Notes: generated from the letters alone by a model not told the origin. 64,000 nt of DNA from Caulobacter sp. Root655 (GCF_001427665.1 NZ_LMHC01000001.1:63265-127264); one strand, 5' to 3'; counted from the first letter of the stretch, positions 35,493 to 46,686 are shown. Made by a program: numbers and translations.

Positions 35493-37805
35493 ATGACCTC
35501 GCCCGATCTGATCCTGGCCGCCACGGCCGGCGCGGTCTGCCTCGCCCTGTGCGCCACCCTTTGGGCCATGGCCCAGCGGCGACGGTTCGAGAGCCAGCTT
35601 TCCCACCTGCGAGCCCGCCTGGAGGGGCTGGAGCACGGCGCCCTGACCGCCCAGGCTTCGGCCGAGGCCTTCGACGTCGTGGTCGTCGCCGTCGAACACG
35701 GCGCGGCGCGGCTGGTGTCCGGCGAGGAGGCCCTAGTCGCCTGCGCCGGCATCCTCGGCGCGCCCGCCGACGCCCAGAGCGTGGTCGACGCCCTGGGCGC
35801 GGCCGACCCCGACCACGCCCATAAGCTGACGGCCCTGTTCGAGCGCGGCGAGGCCTGCGCCTTCGAGGCGTGGGGACCCAAGGGCGGCGTCGTGGTCGAA
35901 GGCCGCGCGGGCGGGGCCCTGGCCTGGCTGCGGCTGGCCGCGGCGGCCGCCGACGAGACCGGCCTGCCCGACGCTCCGCGCTTCGCCGCCTTCATGGACG
36001 GCCTGGTCGAGCCGGCCTGGATCTCGGACGCCGACGGCGGGCCGGTGTGGGGCAACACGGCCTATCTGCGCGTCGTCGGCGCCGGCTCGGCCGACGAGGC
36101 CGCGCGCGAGGGCAAGACCGTGGACCGGGCCGCCGACGCCCTGGCCGTCGAGGCCGCCAAGGCCGGCGAACTGCGCGAGGCGGTCCGCTGGGTGCCGATC
36201 GACGGCCGCCGCCGCGCCCTGCGCTTCTCGGCCCAGCCGCTGGAAGGCGGCGGGGTCGGGGTGTTCAGCAGCGACGTCACCGAGGTCGAGGACATGCGCG
36301 ACGCGCTGAGGAAGCACGTCGAGGCCCACGACGAGACGCTCAACCACATCGCCGACGCGGTGGCGATCTTCAGCCAGAGCCGCCGCCTGGCCTTCCACAA
36401 CACCGCCTTCGCCGAGCTGTGGGGGCTGGAGCCGGCCTGGCTGGCCGATCGGCCGACCCATGGCGAGGTGCTGGACCGCCTGCGCCAGCGCCGCCGGCTG
36501 CCCGAGACGGTCGATTATGCGAAATGGAAGGCGGCCGAGCTGGCCCGCTACGAGGACGTCGGGCCCCAGGCCGACGAGATGTGGGACCTGCCCGACGGCC
36601 GCACCCTGCGCGTCGTGCGCCAGCCCCACCCGCTGGGCGGCATGCTGCTGCTCTATTCCGACATCACCGGCGAGCTGCGGCTGAAGGCCCAGTACAACGC
36701 CCTGATCCAGGTGCAGCAGGCCACGCTGGACAAGCTGAACGACGCCGTGGCGGTGTTCGGCTCGGACGGCCGGCTGCGGCTGCACAACGAGGCTTTCGAG
36801 ACCTTCTGGAACGTCTCGCCCCAGGCCCTGGAAGCGGCGGTCGATTTCGAGGGCGTGGTCGAGCTGTGCGTGCCGCGCCTGCACGACCTGAGCTTCTGGC
36901 GCGAGCTGAAGGGCCGGGTCGCCGACCCCGACCCGCAGATGCGCGCCCCGACCTCGGGCGAGACCCGCACCTCCGACAACCGGATCATCGTCTATCAATC
37001 GCGGCCCTTGCCGGACGGGGCGACCCTGATCGCCTTCGCCGACGTCACCGACACCCGCGACCTGCAGACCGCCCTGGCCGACCGCTCCCAGGCCCTGACC
37101 GAGGCCGAGCGGCTGAAGCGCGACTTCGTCGGCAACGTCTCCTACGAGCTGCGCACCCCGCTGACCACGATCATCGGCTATTCGGAGCTGCTGGAGCGGG
37201 CCGACGGCCTGACGGAACGCAGCCGGGGCCACGTGGCCTCGGTGCGCTCGGCCGCCACCCAGCTGGCCCGCTCGATCGACGACGTGCTCGACATGGCCCA
37301 GATCGACGCCGGCGAGATGGCGCTGGAGATCGAGGACATCCGGGTGGCCGGGCTGATGAGCGACGCCCAGGAGCGCTCGCTGAAGCTGGCCCAGGTGGGC
37401 GGCGTGACCCTGGCGGTCGAATGCGACAAGGACGTCGGCCTGATCCGCGGCGACCACAAGCGCCTGTCGCAGATCCTCGACCACCTGATCGAGAACGCCC
37501 TACGCCAGACGCCGCCGGACGGCGTGGTCACCCTGTCGGCGCGGCGAGCCCTGGGCGAGGTGCGGCTGGACGTTTCCGACACCGGCCGCGGCGTGCCCTT
37601 CCACGTCCAGGCCCACATCTTCGACCGTTTCGTCGGCCGCGACCGCGGCGGCCCAGGCCTGGGCCTGGCCCTGGTCAAGGCGCTGGTCGAGCTGCACGGC
37701 GGCTGGGTGGCGCTGGAAAGCGAGCCCGGCGCGGGCTCGACGTTCACCTGCCATTTGCCGGAGACGCAGCAGCCCGGCGCGGCGCAGCCGGAATTCGGGT
37801 TTTAG
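35493..37805 (+). CDS. divL: DivL, tyrosine-variant sensor kinase of the cell-cycle phosphorelay
   Basis: 770 residues, as expected for DivL. One N-terminal membrane helix (LILAATAGAVCLALCATLWA), a signalling region to about 270, PAS domains at roughly 275-400 and 405-530, then dimerisation helix and ATPase domain. In the dimerisation helix the phosphorylated His is replaced by Tyr: NVSYELRTPLTTIIGYSELL, with Tyr at residue 551. The ATPase has DHLIENALR, DTGRGVP and GPGLGLALVKALVELHGG. In Caulobacter DivL acts upstream of CckA and binds phosphorylated DivK, controlling CtrA activation and asymmetric division, and does not need kinase activity. Two GANTC sites lie upstream. Confidence 0.96.
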   Translation: MTSPDLILAATAGAVCLALCATLWAMAQRRRFESQLSHLRARLEGLEHGALTAQASAEAFDVVVVAVEHGAARLVSGEEALVACAGILGAPADAQSVVDALGAADPDHAHKLTALFERGEACAFEAWGPKGGVVVEGRAGGALAWLRLAAAAADETGLPDAPRFAAFMDGLVEPAWISDADGGPVWGNTAYLRVVGAGSADEAAREGKTVDRAADALAVEAAKAGELREAVRWVPIDGRRRALRFSAQPLEGGGVGVFSSDVTEVEDMRDALRKHVEAHDETLNHIADAVAIFSQSRRLAFHNTAFAELWGLEPAWLADRPTHGEVLDRLRQRRRLPETVDYAKWKAAELARYEDVGPQADEMWDLPDGRTLRVVRQPHPLGGMLLLYSDITGELRLKAQYNALIQVQQATLDKLNDAVAVFGSDGRLRLHNEAFETFWNVSPQALEAAVDFEGVVELCVPRLHDLSFWRELKGRVADPDPQMRAPTSGETRTSDNRIIVYQSRPLPDGATLIAFADVTDTRDLQTALADRSQALTEAERLKRDFVGNVSYELRTPLTTIIGYSELLERADGLTERSRGHVASVRSAATQLARSIDDVLDMAQIDAGEMALEIEDIRVAGLMSDAQERSLKLAQVGGVTLAVECDKDVGLIRGDHKRLSQILDHLIENALRQTPPDGVVTLSARRALGEVRLDVSDTGRGVPFHVQAHIFDRFVGRDRGGPGLGLALVKALVELHGGWVALESEPGAGSTFTCHLPETQQPGAAQPEFGF

Positions 37806-37810
37806 GAATG

Positions 37811-37943
37811 CCTCCCCCTGTGGGGGAGGTGTCGGCGAAGCCGACGGTGGGGGGAGGAATACGACCTCGGCCGCGCGCAGGATCGACGACCCTAAAACTC
37901 CCCCCACCGATCGCTGCGCGATCGCCTCCCCCACAGGGGGAGG
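37811..37943. repeat. Repeat B, copy 2
   Basis: Left end CCTCCCCCTGTGGGGGAGG with GTCGGCGAAGCCGAC, right end CGATCGCTGCGCGATCG and CCTCCCCCACAGGGGGAGG, with GTGGGGGGAG and CTCCCCCCAC inward. The centre differs from copies 1 and 3. It starts six bases after the divL stop and ends ten bases before the stop of the ferredoxin gene (convergent). Confidence 0.9.
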
Positions 37944-37953
37944 CTTTTGAAGC

Positions 37954-39550
<1,597 letters not shown>

Positions 39551-39624
39551 AACCCGCATCCTCCCATTCCGCCAAAAATGACGGCGGCGTCACCTTTTGG
39601 CAAGCCGCTCGTCATTGTGCAGAA

Positions 39625-40407
39625 TTAGACGACGCGTTCGACCAGCATCTTCTTGATCTCGGCGATCGCCTTGGCCGGGTTCAGGCCCTTGGGGCAGACC
39701 TGAGCGCAGTTCATGATCGTGTGGCAGCGATAGAGCTTGAACGGGTCCTCGAGGTCGTCGAGGCGCTCGCCCGTGGCTTCGTCGCGGCTGTCGATCAGCC
39801 AGCGATAGGCGTGCAGCAGGGTGGCCGGGCCCAGATACTTGTCGCCGTTCCACCAGTAGCTGGGGCACGAGGTCGAGCAGCAGGCGCACAGGATGCACTC
39901 GTAGAGGCCGTCGAGCTTGGAGCGGTCTTCCGGCGACTGCCGCCACTCGGCCTGCGGCTCGGGCGTGACGGTGTGCAGCCACGGCTCGATCGAGGCGTAC
40001 TGGGCGTAGAACAGCGTCAGGTCGGGGATCAGGTCCTTGACCACCGGCTGCGAGGGCAGCGGGCTGATCTGTACGGCCTTGCCGGGGGTGTCGGCGTGGC
40101 CGTGGGTGCAGGCCAGGGTATTGCGGCCGCCGATGTTCATGGCGCAGGAGCCGCAGACCCCTTCGCGGCACGAGCGGCGGAAGGCCAGGGTCGGGTCGAT
40201 GCTGTTCTTGATATAGAGCAGCGCGTCCAGGACCATCGGGCCGCAGGCGTCGAGGTCGACCTCGTAGGTGTCCCAGCGCGGATTGCGGCCGTCTTCCGGA
40301 TCGTAGCGATAGACCTTGAACGACCGGGTGTTCTTGGCCCCGGCCGGAGCCGGCCAGGTCTTGCCGCTCTGGACGGTGGAGTTCTTGGGGAGGGTGAGTT
40401 GAACCAT
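39625..40407 (-). CDS. sdhB: Succinate dehydrogenase iron-sulfur subunit
   Basis: 260 residues. [2Fe-2S] ligands in [22 protein letters not shown]; the [4Fe-4S] and [3Fe-4S] sets in [16 protein letters not shown] and [18 protein letters not shown]. SdhB links flavoprotein SdhA to the membrane quinone site in complex II. It is separated from sdhA by a methyltransferase gene instead of following it directly. A 70-base gap precedes it. Confidence 0.97.
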   Translation of the reverse strand: MVQLTLPKNSTVQSGKTWPAPAGAKNTRSFKVYRYDPEDGRNPRWDTYEVDLDACGPMVLDALLYIKNSIDPTLAFRRSCREGVCGSCAMNIGGRNTLACTHGHADTPGKAVQISPLPSQPVVKDLIPDLTLFYAQYASIEPWLHTVTPEPQAEWRQSPEDRSKLDGLYECILCACCSTSCPSYWWNGDKYLGPATLLHAYRWLIDSRDEATGERLDDLEDPFKLYRCHTIMNCAQVCPKGLNPAKAIAEIKKMLVERVV

Positions 40408-40477
40408 CAGAAGACGTCCTTGGACGAAGCGTTTGGCGCGGCGGGGGCGAGCCCGAGGGCGTGGGCGTGGCGCGGGA

Positions 40478-41200
40478 TCATGCGGCGGCGTCCAGGTTGC
40501 GGCGTCCCAGCAGGATCACGCCGTGGTGGCCGCCATGATCGGTCGACACCATGTTGATCTCCTCGACGCCGTGGGTGTTGAGGATCCGCAAAAGGCGTGA
40601 CAGGTCGTAGTCGTACATCATGATCTGGCCGGGCTTGATCCGTCCCCGCGCCCGGGCGACGGCGCCGCGCAGTCGCGCCAGCCGGGACCTGGTCAGTTGC
40701 AGATGCGGTTCGCGCCAGACGGTCAGGTGCAGGCTGACATGGCCACCCGGCGCCAGGCGGTCGAGCAACTGCTCGAACAAGGCCGTGCCCCGCTCGGGCG
40801 GGATGTGCTGGAAGACGATGAACGAGTTGATCCAGTCGAACGGCCCCTCGGGCAGTACGTCGGTATACTGGGCCCCGCCTTTCAGGCGCGCCTTTTCCAG
40901 CATGCCCGGCGAGATGTCGTAGCCGACCACCTGATCGGCGTGGGCCATCATCGCCTCGCTCAGGCGGCCCGTGCCGCAGCCGAAGTCCAGGGCGCGGCCG
41001 CCCGGCGCGACGCCGGTCTGCTGACGCAGGCGCCCGACGATGTCGGCGACGTGGCCGACGCCGGAATCGTAGAAGGACACGACGTCCTCGGCCTTCAGGT
41101 TCGCGGACCTGAAGCGAGGGAGGCTGGCCACGCCCCAAAACGGTTCGGTGGCGCCCAGTTCACGCCAGTCCGCGTCCGTGTCGCGCTCCCACACCACCAT
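40478..41200 (-). CDS. Class I SAM-dependent methyltransferase inside the sdh operon
   Basis: 240 residues from ATG 41200 ([16 protein letters not shown]). SAM motif [16 protein letters not shown], then [32 protein letters not shown] and [12 protein letters not shown]. It lies between sdhA (8-base gap) and sdhB (70-base gap), on the same strand, so it must be co-transcribed. Substrate not evident; a small-molecule or protein methyltransferase are both possible. No link to complex II assembly is established. Confidence 0.88.
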   Translation of the reverse strand: MVVWERDTDADWRELGATEPFWGVASLPRFRSANLKAEDVVSFYDSGVGHVADIVGRLRQQTGVAPGGRALDFGCGTGRLSEAMMAHADQVVGYDISPGMLEKARLKGGAQYTDVLPEGPFDWINSFIVFQHIPPERGTALFEQLLDRLAPGGHVSLHLTVWREPHLQLTRSRLARLRGAVARARGRIKPGQIMMYDYDLSRLLRILNTHGVEEINMVSTDHGGHHGVILLGRRNLDAAA

Positions 41201-41208
41201 CACGGGCC

Positions 41209-42996
41209 TCAGTAGACCCGCGCCTTGGGCGGGATGTAGTCGATGTCTTTCGACATGGTGTAGCTGTGCACCGGTCGGAAATCGATCTTCACCTTGCCCG
41301 TGCCCTGGTCGAGCCAGGCCAGGGTGTGCTTCATCCATTCCTTGTCGTCGCGGTTGGAGAAGTCCTCGCGGGCATGGGCGCCGCGGCTTTCGGTGCGGTT
41401 GACCGCCCCGGCCACCGTCACGACGGCCTGGCCGATCAGGTTGTCGAACTCCAGGGTCTCCATCAGGTCGGTGTTCCACACCAGGCCCCGGTCGCTGACC
41501 TTGATGTCCTTGGCCTTTTCCCAGACCACGCCCAGGCGCGCGACGCCGCTTTCCAGGCTCTCGCCGGTGCGGAACACCGCGGCGTCCTCCTGCATGGCCT
41601 TCTGCATCTCCAGACGCAGCGCCGCCGTCGGCTGGGCGCCATTGGCGTTGCGGTAGCGGTCGAAGCGGGCCAGGTGGCCGTCCGTCATGCTGTCCTGCAG
41701 CTCCGGCTGAGTAGCCAGGGGCTTGAGGATCTCGGCGCAGCGCAGCGCGGCGGCGCGGCCGAACACCACCAGGTCGATCAGGCTGTTGGAGCCCAGGCGG
41801 TTGGCGCCGTGCACCGAGACGCAGGCCGCCTCGCCCACGGCCATCAGGCCGGGGATCACCTGGTCGGGGTTGTCGCCCGACTTGGTGACGACCTCGCCGT
41901 GATAGTTCGTCGGGATGCCGCCCATGTTGTAGTGGACGGTCGGCAGCACCGGGATCGGGGCCTTGGTCACGTCGACGCCGGCGAACACCTTGGCGGTCTC
42001 GGAGATGCCGGGCAGGCGCTCGTGCAGGATCTTCGGGTCCAGGTGGTCCAGGTGCAGGAAGATGTGGTCCTTGTTGGGGCCCACGCCGCGGCCTTCGCGG
42101 ATCTCGATGGTCATGGCCCGGCTGACCATGTCGCGCGGGGCCAGGTCCTTCACGGACGGGGCGTAGCGCTCCATGAAGCGCTCGCCTTCCGAGTTGGTCA
42201 GGTAGCCGCCCTCGCCGCGGGCGCCCTCGGTGATCAGGCAGCCGGCGCCGTAGATGCCGGTCGGGTGGAACTGGACGAATTCCATGTCCTGCAGCGGCAG
42301 GCCGGCCCGCAGGGCCATGGCGTTGCCGTCGCCGGTGCAGGTGTGGGCCGAGGTGGCCGAGAAGTAGGCGCGGCCGTAGCCGCCGGTCGCCAGAATGACC
42401 ATCTGGGCCTGGAACCGGTGCAGGGTGCCGTCGTCCAGCTTCCAGGCGGTGACGCCCCGGCAGACGCCGTCTTCCATGATCAGGTCGAGCGCGAAATACT
42501 CGATGAAGAACTCGGTGTCGTGGGCCAGGGACTGGCCGTACATCGTGTGCAGCATGGCGTGACCGGTGCGGTCGGCCGCCGCGCAGGTGCGCTGGATCGG
42601 GCCTTCGCCATAGTTCTTGGTCATGCCGCCGAAGGCGCGCTGGTAGATCTTGCCTTCCTCGGTGCGCGAGAACGGCACGCCCCAGTGCTCCAGCTCATAG
42701 ACGGCGGCCGGGGCGTTGCGGGTCAGATATTCGATGGCGTCCTGGTCGCCCAGCCAGTCCGAGCCCTTGACGGTGTCGTACATGTGCCAGCGCCAGTCAT
42801 CCTGGCCCATATTGCCCAGCGAGGCCGAGATCCCGCCCTGGGCGGCGACCGTGTGGCTGCGGGTCGGGAACACCTTGGTGACGCAGGCGGTCTTCAGGCC
42901 GGCCTGGGCGCAGCCGAGCGCGGCCCGCAGGCCCGAACCGCCGGCGCCGACGACGACGACGTCGAACTTGTGGTCGATGAACTTGTAGGCCGACAT
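41209..42996 (-). CDS. sdhA: Succinate dehydrogenase flavoprotein subunit
   Basis: 595 residues from ATG 42996 ([26 protein letters not shown]). FAD site [12 protein letters not shown], the covalent-FAD His in [11 protein letters not shown], the fumarate-site region and [21 protein letters not shown]. It oxidises succinate to fumarate on the cytoplasmic face. Its start overlaps the sdhD stop by one base (TGATG). It is the third gene of the C-D-A-(methyltransferase)-B operon. Confidence 0.98.
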   Translation of the reverse strand: MSAYKFIDHKFDVVVVGAGGSGLRAALGCAQAGLKTACVTKVFPTRSHTVAAQGGISASLGNMGQDDWRWHMYDTVKGSDWLGDQDAIEYLTRNAPAAVYELEHWGVPFSRTEEGKIYQRAFGGMTKNYGEGPIQRTCAAADRTGHAMLHTMYGQSLAHDTEFFIEYFALDLIMEDGVCRGVTAWKLDDGTLHRFQAQMVILATGGYGRAYFSATSAHTCTGDGNAMALRAGLPLQDMEFVQFHPTGIYGAGCLITEGARGEGGYLTNSEGERFMERYAPSVKDLAPRDMVSRAMTIEIREGRGVGPNKDHIFLHLDHLDPKILHERLPGISETAKVFAGVDVTKAPIPVLPTVHYNMGGIPTNYHGEVVTKSGDNPDQVIPGLMAVGEAACVSVHGANRLGSNSLIDLVVFGRAAALRCAEILKPLATQPELQDSMTDGHLARFDRYRNANGAQPTAALRLEMQKAMQEDAAVFRTGESLESGVARLGVVWEKAKDIKVSDRGLVWNTDLMETLEFDNLIGQAVVTVAGAVNRTESRGAHAREDFSNRDDKEWMKHTLAWLDQGTGKVKIDFRPVHSYTMSKDIDYIPPKARVY

Positions 42997-43403
42997 CAAA
43001 AGGCTCCGGTGAAGGCGACCTTGAGGATCGCAACGACCCCCACGGCGCCGCCGAGGACGCAAAGGAACAGGTTGCCGATCACCAGGACCGACTTGATCAC
43101 GAAGCCCTGGATGTAGTCCTCGATGACCAGCTGGATGGCGCCCTTCAGGTGGATCAGGGCGACGACCAGCAGCAGGCACAGCAGGACGGTGTTGAGCGGG
43201 ATCGACACCCACTCGATCGCCCCGTCATAGCCGATCCCGGCCAGGCGCAGGCCGGCGAACACGCCCCACAGGGCCAGGGGGATCAGGGCCAGGCCCGAGA
43301 CGCGCTCGGTGATGAAGTGGCCGACGCCGTGGTGCGAGGCGCCCAGGCCGCGGGCCCGGGACATGGCGGTGCGGAAACGACCGGCGGAAGACGAGTTGGC
43401 CAT
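42996..43403 (-). CDS. sdhD: Succinate dehydrogenase membrane anchor subunit
   Basis: 135 residues with three helices ([62 protein letters not shown]). The conserved [17 protein letters not shown] and [14 protein letters not shown] residues are near the heme/quinone region. It anchors SdhAB with SdhC. ATG 43403 lies two bases after the sdhC stop. Confidence 0.93.
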   Translation of the reverse strand: MANSSSAGRFRTAMSRARGLGASHHGVGHFITERVSGLALIPLALWGVFAGLRLAGIGYDGAIEWVSIPLNTVLLCLLLVVALIHLKGAIQLVIEDYIQGFVIKSVLVIGNLFLCVLGGAVGVVAILKVAFTGAF

Positions 43404-43405
43404 GA

Positions 43406-43813
43406 TCAGAGCGCTCCGGTTTGGGCGGCGATCACCCAGACCACGATGGCGCCGACCACCGCGAAGGCGATGGCGCAGGCGCCGGACATGTCGGCGACCT
43501 TCGGCGTGAAGCCGCGGCCGACGTCCCAGAAGGACTGGCGGACGGTGTAGGCCAGGTTGAACAGCAGGGCGACGGTCAGGCCGAACAGCACCAGCTTGCC
43601 GATCAGCGACCCCAGCAGGCCGGTGTAGCAGGCGTAGGCCTCGGGCCCGGAGGCCAGCGACAGCGCCCAGCCGGCCAGCAGCAGCGCGCCGACATAGAGG
43701 GCGATCACGCTGCCCCGGTGCAGGATCGAGCAGGCCATGGTGATGTGCCAGCGCCAGACCTGCAGGTGCGGCGACAGTGGGCGCTCGGGAAGTCCCCCGC
43801 TGGTGTCGGTCAT
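43406..43813 (-). CDS. sdhC: Succinate dehydrogenase cytochrome b556 subunit
   Basis: 135 residues from ATG 43813 (MTDTSGGLPERPLSPHLQVWRWHITMACSILHRGS is the N-terminal signature, seen in parts); a TTG four codons upstream is less likely. SPHLQVWRW and SILHRGS hold the heme- and quinone-linked residues, with three membrane helices following. First gene of the sdh operon. A Fur-like dyad is centred about 90 bases before the start. Confidence 0.95.
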   Translation of the reverse strand: MTDTSGGLPERPLSPHLQVWRWHITMACSILHRGSVIALYVGALLLAGWALSLASGPEAYACYTGLLGSLIGKLVLFGLTVALLFNLAYTVRQSFWDVGRGFTPKVADMSGACAIAFAVVGAIVVWVIAAQTGAL

Positions 43814-43895
43814 GAAAACGTCCAACCCTTTGGCTTTGTGCGTTGCGGGATGCTTTTAAGCGCGACACCCCCGGTGTCAACGCGACCGCCCTTGT

Positions 43896-43910
43896 TGAGA
43901 AACGTTCTCA
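43896..43910 (-). promoter_or_regulatory. Fur-like dyad upstream of sdhCDAB
   Basis: TGAGAA-ACG-TTCTCA is a perfect 15-bp dyad with 6-base arms, resembling the TGAGAATnATTCTCA-type Fur box. It is 83-97 bases before the sdhC ATG. Fur activation of sdh has been reported in Caulobacter; this site as the mediator is inferred. Confidence 0.5.
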
Positions 43911-43960
43911 GCGTCGCCGTGGGGAGCGGCGAACTACAATACTCAAGCTTGGGTGACGTT

Positions 43961-44058
43961 CGCTCTCCCCTTGCGGAGACGGAGGCCCCCGGACTTGGCC
44001 GGGGACAGGCGCATGCGCCTGTCCCCGACCGACACCTTGAACTCCCGAAGGGGAGAAG
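43961..44058. repeat. Nested inverted repeat with a 26-bp perfect palindrome
   Basis: The core 44001-44026 reads identically on both strands (half: GGGGACAGGCGCA). Outside it, CTCTCCCCTTGCGG (near 43970) and CCCGAAGGGGAGAA (near 44045) are further complementary arms, so the whole 100-bp unit can fold as one long hairpin. It lies between the NUDIX gene 3' end and the sdh promoter region. Confidence 0.7.
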
Positions 44059-44060
44059 GA

Positions 44061-44651
44061 TCAGACGCGGAACAAGTTCAGCATCGCCCACTGCAACAGC
44101 ATGATGGTCTTGGCGTCGCGGATCTGGCCGGACGCGATCATCGCCATGGCCTCGTCGATCGTGCGCTCCAGCACCTCGATCTCCTCGCCCTCCTCTTCGA
44201 GGCCGCCGCCGTCGGAAACCTTCATCGAGGCGTCGTATTCGGCCACGAAGAAGTGCAGGGTCTCGGTCACCGAGCCTGGGCTCATGAAGGCCTGGAACAC
44301 CTTGCGCACTTCGGTCAGGCGATAGCCGACCTCCTCCTCGACCTCGGCGCGGATGCGTTCCTCGGGCGAGGCGTCGTCCAGCAGGCCGGCGGCGGTCTCG
44401 ATCAGCAGGCCGTCATAACCGACGGCGTAGGCCGGATAGCGGAACTGCCGGGTCAACAGCACCGCGCGGGTCGACAGGTTGTAGGGCAGCAGGGTCGCGC
44501 CGTCGCCCCGGTCATAGGTCTCGCGGCTCTGGGTGCGCCACTGGCCGTCATTGCCGCGCCAGTCGAAGACGGTCTTCTTCAGCAGGTACCAGTCGTGGGA
44601 CAGCACCTTCACATCCTTGACGCGGATCCGGTCGGCGACGCTCATGCTCAC
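44061..44651 (-). CDS. nudK: NUDIX hydrolase (NudK-like, GDP-mannose/ADP-ribose type)
   Basis: 196 residues; GTG at 44651 directly after the zapE stop, or ATG two codons later at 44645. The NUDIX box is AGLLDDASPEERIRAEVEEEVGY, in which the usual Arg before Glu is Ala; E. coli NudK has Lys there, so the family tolerates it. Flanking marks LLTRQFRYPAY and TETLHFFVAEY fit NudK. It hydrolyses a sugar-nucleotide or ADP-ribose. It is placed just after zapE on the same strand. Confidence 0.85.
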   Translation of the reverse strand: MSMSVADRIRVKDVKVLSHDWYLLKKTVFDWRGNDGQWRTQSRETYDRGDGATLLPYNLSTRAVLLTRQFRYPAYAVGYDGLLIETAAGLLDDASPEERIRAEVEEEVGYRLTEVRKVFQAFMSPGSVTETLHFFVAEYDASMKVSDGGGLEEEGEEIEVLERTIDEAMAMIASGQIRDAKTIMLLQWAMLNLFRV

Positions 44652-45770
44652 TCAATCCCTTATCTTGGCCACGTAGTCGGCCGAACGCATTTCCTGCAGG
44701 CGCGACACCGTGCGCTCGAATTCGAAAGACCCGTCGCCAGCCGGGTACAGGGCCTCGGGCTCGCCGTCGGCCAGGGCCACCAGCTTGGCGTCGGCTTCGT
44801 AGAGCGAGTCGATCAGGGTGTTGAACCGCTTGGCCGCGTCGCGCCGATCGGGGGTCAGCAGCGGCACGTCCTCGAGGAACAGGGTGTGGAAGCGCGCGGA
44901 GATCGCCAGGTAGTCCTGCGGGCCCAGGGTCTGCTGGCACAGGCTGGCGAACGAGGCCCGCAGCAGGCCGCCGGCGGCGCGCGGGAAGCGCATCTTGCGG
45001 CCTAGAACTTCCACGGTGGCCCCGGTCTCCTCGGCCCCGTCCAGCATATCGGCCCACAGGGCGTCGAACTCGGCCAGGTTCTTCCTGTCGTCGGGCGACA
45101 GCCAGGTGCGGGCGGCCCGCAGCCGGTCCAGGCGGAAATCGACCGGGCCGCGCACGGCCACCACGTCCATCCGCTCCTTCAGCATGGCGATGAAGGGCGT
45201 GAAGAGCTGGCGGTTAAGGCCGTCCTTGTAGAGGTCGTCGGGCGGCCGGTTGGAGGTGGCCACCAGGGTGACTCCCTGGGCGAACAGCGCCTCGAACAGC
45301 CGGCCCAGGATCATCGCGTCGGCGATGTCGGTGACCTGCAGCTCGTCGAAGCACAACAGCCGGGCCTGGGACGCGATCAGGTCGGCGGTCGGGGCGATCG
45401 GGTCGTCGCCCTTGTGCTGGCCGAACCGCGCCTTGCGCTCGGCCGCGTCGCCCTTGCGCCAGGCGTCGATATGGCCGTGGACCTCGGCCATGAAGGCGTG
45501 GAAGTGAGCGCGGCGCTTCCTGTCGACCGGGGCGCTGTCGAAGAACAGGTCCATCAGCATCGACTTGCCGCGCCCCACCGGGCCCCACAGGTAGACGCCC
45601 TTCTGGCCCTTGGGCTTGCGCCCGAACAGCGAGAAGCCCGGCTCGCCGGCGTTGTCGAGGTCGGCCTCCAGCCGCGACAGGGCGTCGACGGCGGCGGCCT
45701 GGGCGGCGTCGGGCTTGATCTCGCCCTGGGCCAGGCGCTGACGATAGGCGGTGCGGACGGATGTAGGCAT
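44652..45770 (-). CDS. zapE: Cell division ATPase ZapE (AFG1-like)
   Basis: 372 residues from ATG 45770 (MPTSVRTAYRQRLAQGEI). Walker A GPVGRGKSMLMDLFF, Walker B LLCFDELQVTDIADAM, arginine-finger region LVATSNRPPDDLYKDGLNR. ZapE/AFG1 proteins are AAA ATPases; in E. coli ZapE acts on FtsZ at the division ring under low oxygen or heat, and mitochondrial AFG1 handles respiratory subunits. Location beside the complex II genes fits either theme. It overlaps nothing upstream and ends next to the NUDIX start. Confidence 0.93.
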   Translation of the reverse strand: MPTSVRTAYRQRLAQGEIKPDAAQAAAVDALSRLEADLDNAGEPGFSLFGRKPKGQKGVYLWGPVGRGKSMLMDLFFDSAPVDRKRRAHFHAFMAEVHGHIDAWRKGDAAERKARFGQHKGDDPIAPTADLIASQARLLCFDELQVTDIADAMILGRLFEALFAQGVTLVATSNRPPDDLYKDGLNRQLFTPFIAMLKERMDVVAVRGPVDFRLDRLRAARTWLSPDDRKNLAEFDALWADMLDGAEETGATVEVLGRKMRFPRAAGGLLRASFASLCQQTLGPQDYLAISARFHTLFLEDVPLLTPDRRDAAKRFNTLIDSLYEADAKLVALADGEPEALYPAGDGSFEFERTVSRLQEMRSADYVAKIRD

Positions 45771-45862
45771 CGCGGACGGGGTTAGCGCGCGGCGGCGCTC
45801 AGGAAAAGCGGAACGTGGCCGGAGGCGGGTTCGTTCTTCTCGGGAATGCAAGGAGACCCGTC

Positions 45863-46054
45863 ATGGCCCGACCCGAAGACCGCACGATCCCCTCGGACCT
45901 CGCGCCCGAAGGCGCGACCGCGGCGCTGTATGACGCCGACGACAACCTCGAGCTCGACGCCGGCGCGACGCCGCGCAACGGCGACCTCGACCACCAGCAC
46001 GGGACCAAGACCCGCCAGGCCCGCAAGAACGAGATCAGCAAGAGGGCGCTCTAA
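45863..46054 (+). CDS. Small conserved hypothetical protein
   Basis: 63 residues from ATG 45863, with AGGAG seven bases upstream. The sequence is hydrophilic, with an acidic middle (YDADDNLELD) and a basic C-terminus (TKTRQARKNEISKRAL); no helix is membrane-like and no known domain is recognised. It sits between zapE and the thioredoxin-fold gene, with which its stop region overlaps by four bases in convergent orientation. The RBS makes it a likely real gene. Confidence 0.7.
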   Translation: MARPEDRTIPSDLAPEGATAALYDADDNLELDAGATPRNGDLDHQHGTKTRQARKNEISKRAL

Positions 46055-46686
46055 ACCCCCAGGTCCTTCCGCACGAACCGGTACGTCTCGCGGCGCTCGC
46101 AGGCGCAGGCCTTCATCTTGCCGTCCTTGCCCCACCAGACCAGCAGCGGATAGGCGAAGTTCACGCCATTGGCCTTGAGCAGCGGCCGCAGGTCCTCGAC
46201 GGTCTTGCGGCCGGCCTCGATCACCGCCGTGCGGGCCACGTCGCCGTCGGCGGGATGGAGGCCCGCCGCCGTCCAGGCCTCGACCGGGGTGGCGTCCCAG
46301 CGTTCCGACAGCGCCCAGTCGCGGTTGACCCACAGCTCGGCCACGGTCGCCCGCTCGGCCGGGGTGGACTTGGGCACGCCGTTGCGGTCGGCGCGGGCGA
46401 TCTCGATCAGCCGGGTGTCGACGCCCGCCTTGTGCAGGCGCGGATACTCCTCCTGCTTGAAGCGCACGCAGTCGGGACAGGTGCGGAAGCTGACCATGTA
46501 GAGCCTGGACCCGGTCAGGCCCGGCGACACCCAGCCTGAGCTCTCGAGGATCTTGGTGATCTCCGCCTGGTTCTTGGTGATGGTCTTGGGCCGCCAGCGC
46601 AGTTCGAAGTTCCAATAGGCCCAGACCCCCGCTCCGATGGCGACGATCACGACGGCGAGGACCAGCCAGCGGCCGAGGTTTTTCAT
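46051..46686 (-). CDS. Membrane-anchored thioredoxin-fold protein with CPDC motif
   Basis: 211 residues. One N-terminal membrane helix (WLVLAVVIVAIGAGVWAYW), then a periplasmic domain with FRTCPDCVRFKQEEYPRL (C70, C73 as the redox pair). The later PLLVWWGKDGKMKACACERRE adds Cys residues and a cis-Pro-like PLL. It resembles DsbG/DsbC-like or general thiol oxidoreductases without a clear closer match. Electron partner not visible. Confidence 0.75.
   Translation of the reverse strand: MKNLGRWLVLAVVIVAIGAGVWAYWNFELRWRPKTITKNQAEITKILESSGWVSPGLTGSRLYMVSFRTCPDCVRFKQEEYPRLHKAGVDTRLIEIARADRNGVPKSTPAERATVAELWVNRDWALSERWDATPVEAWTAAGLHPADGDVARTAVIEAGRKTVEDLRPLLKANGVNFAYPLLVWWGKDGKMKACACERRETYRFVRKDLGV

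Noticed and set aside
39571..39594. Terminator after sdhB
   Set aside because: TGACG-CCGC-CGTCA followed by TTTTT on the reverse strand is tempting, but a 5-bp stem is too weak to call and it overlaps the leader of the reductase gene.
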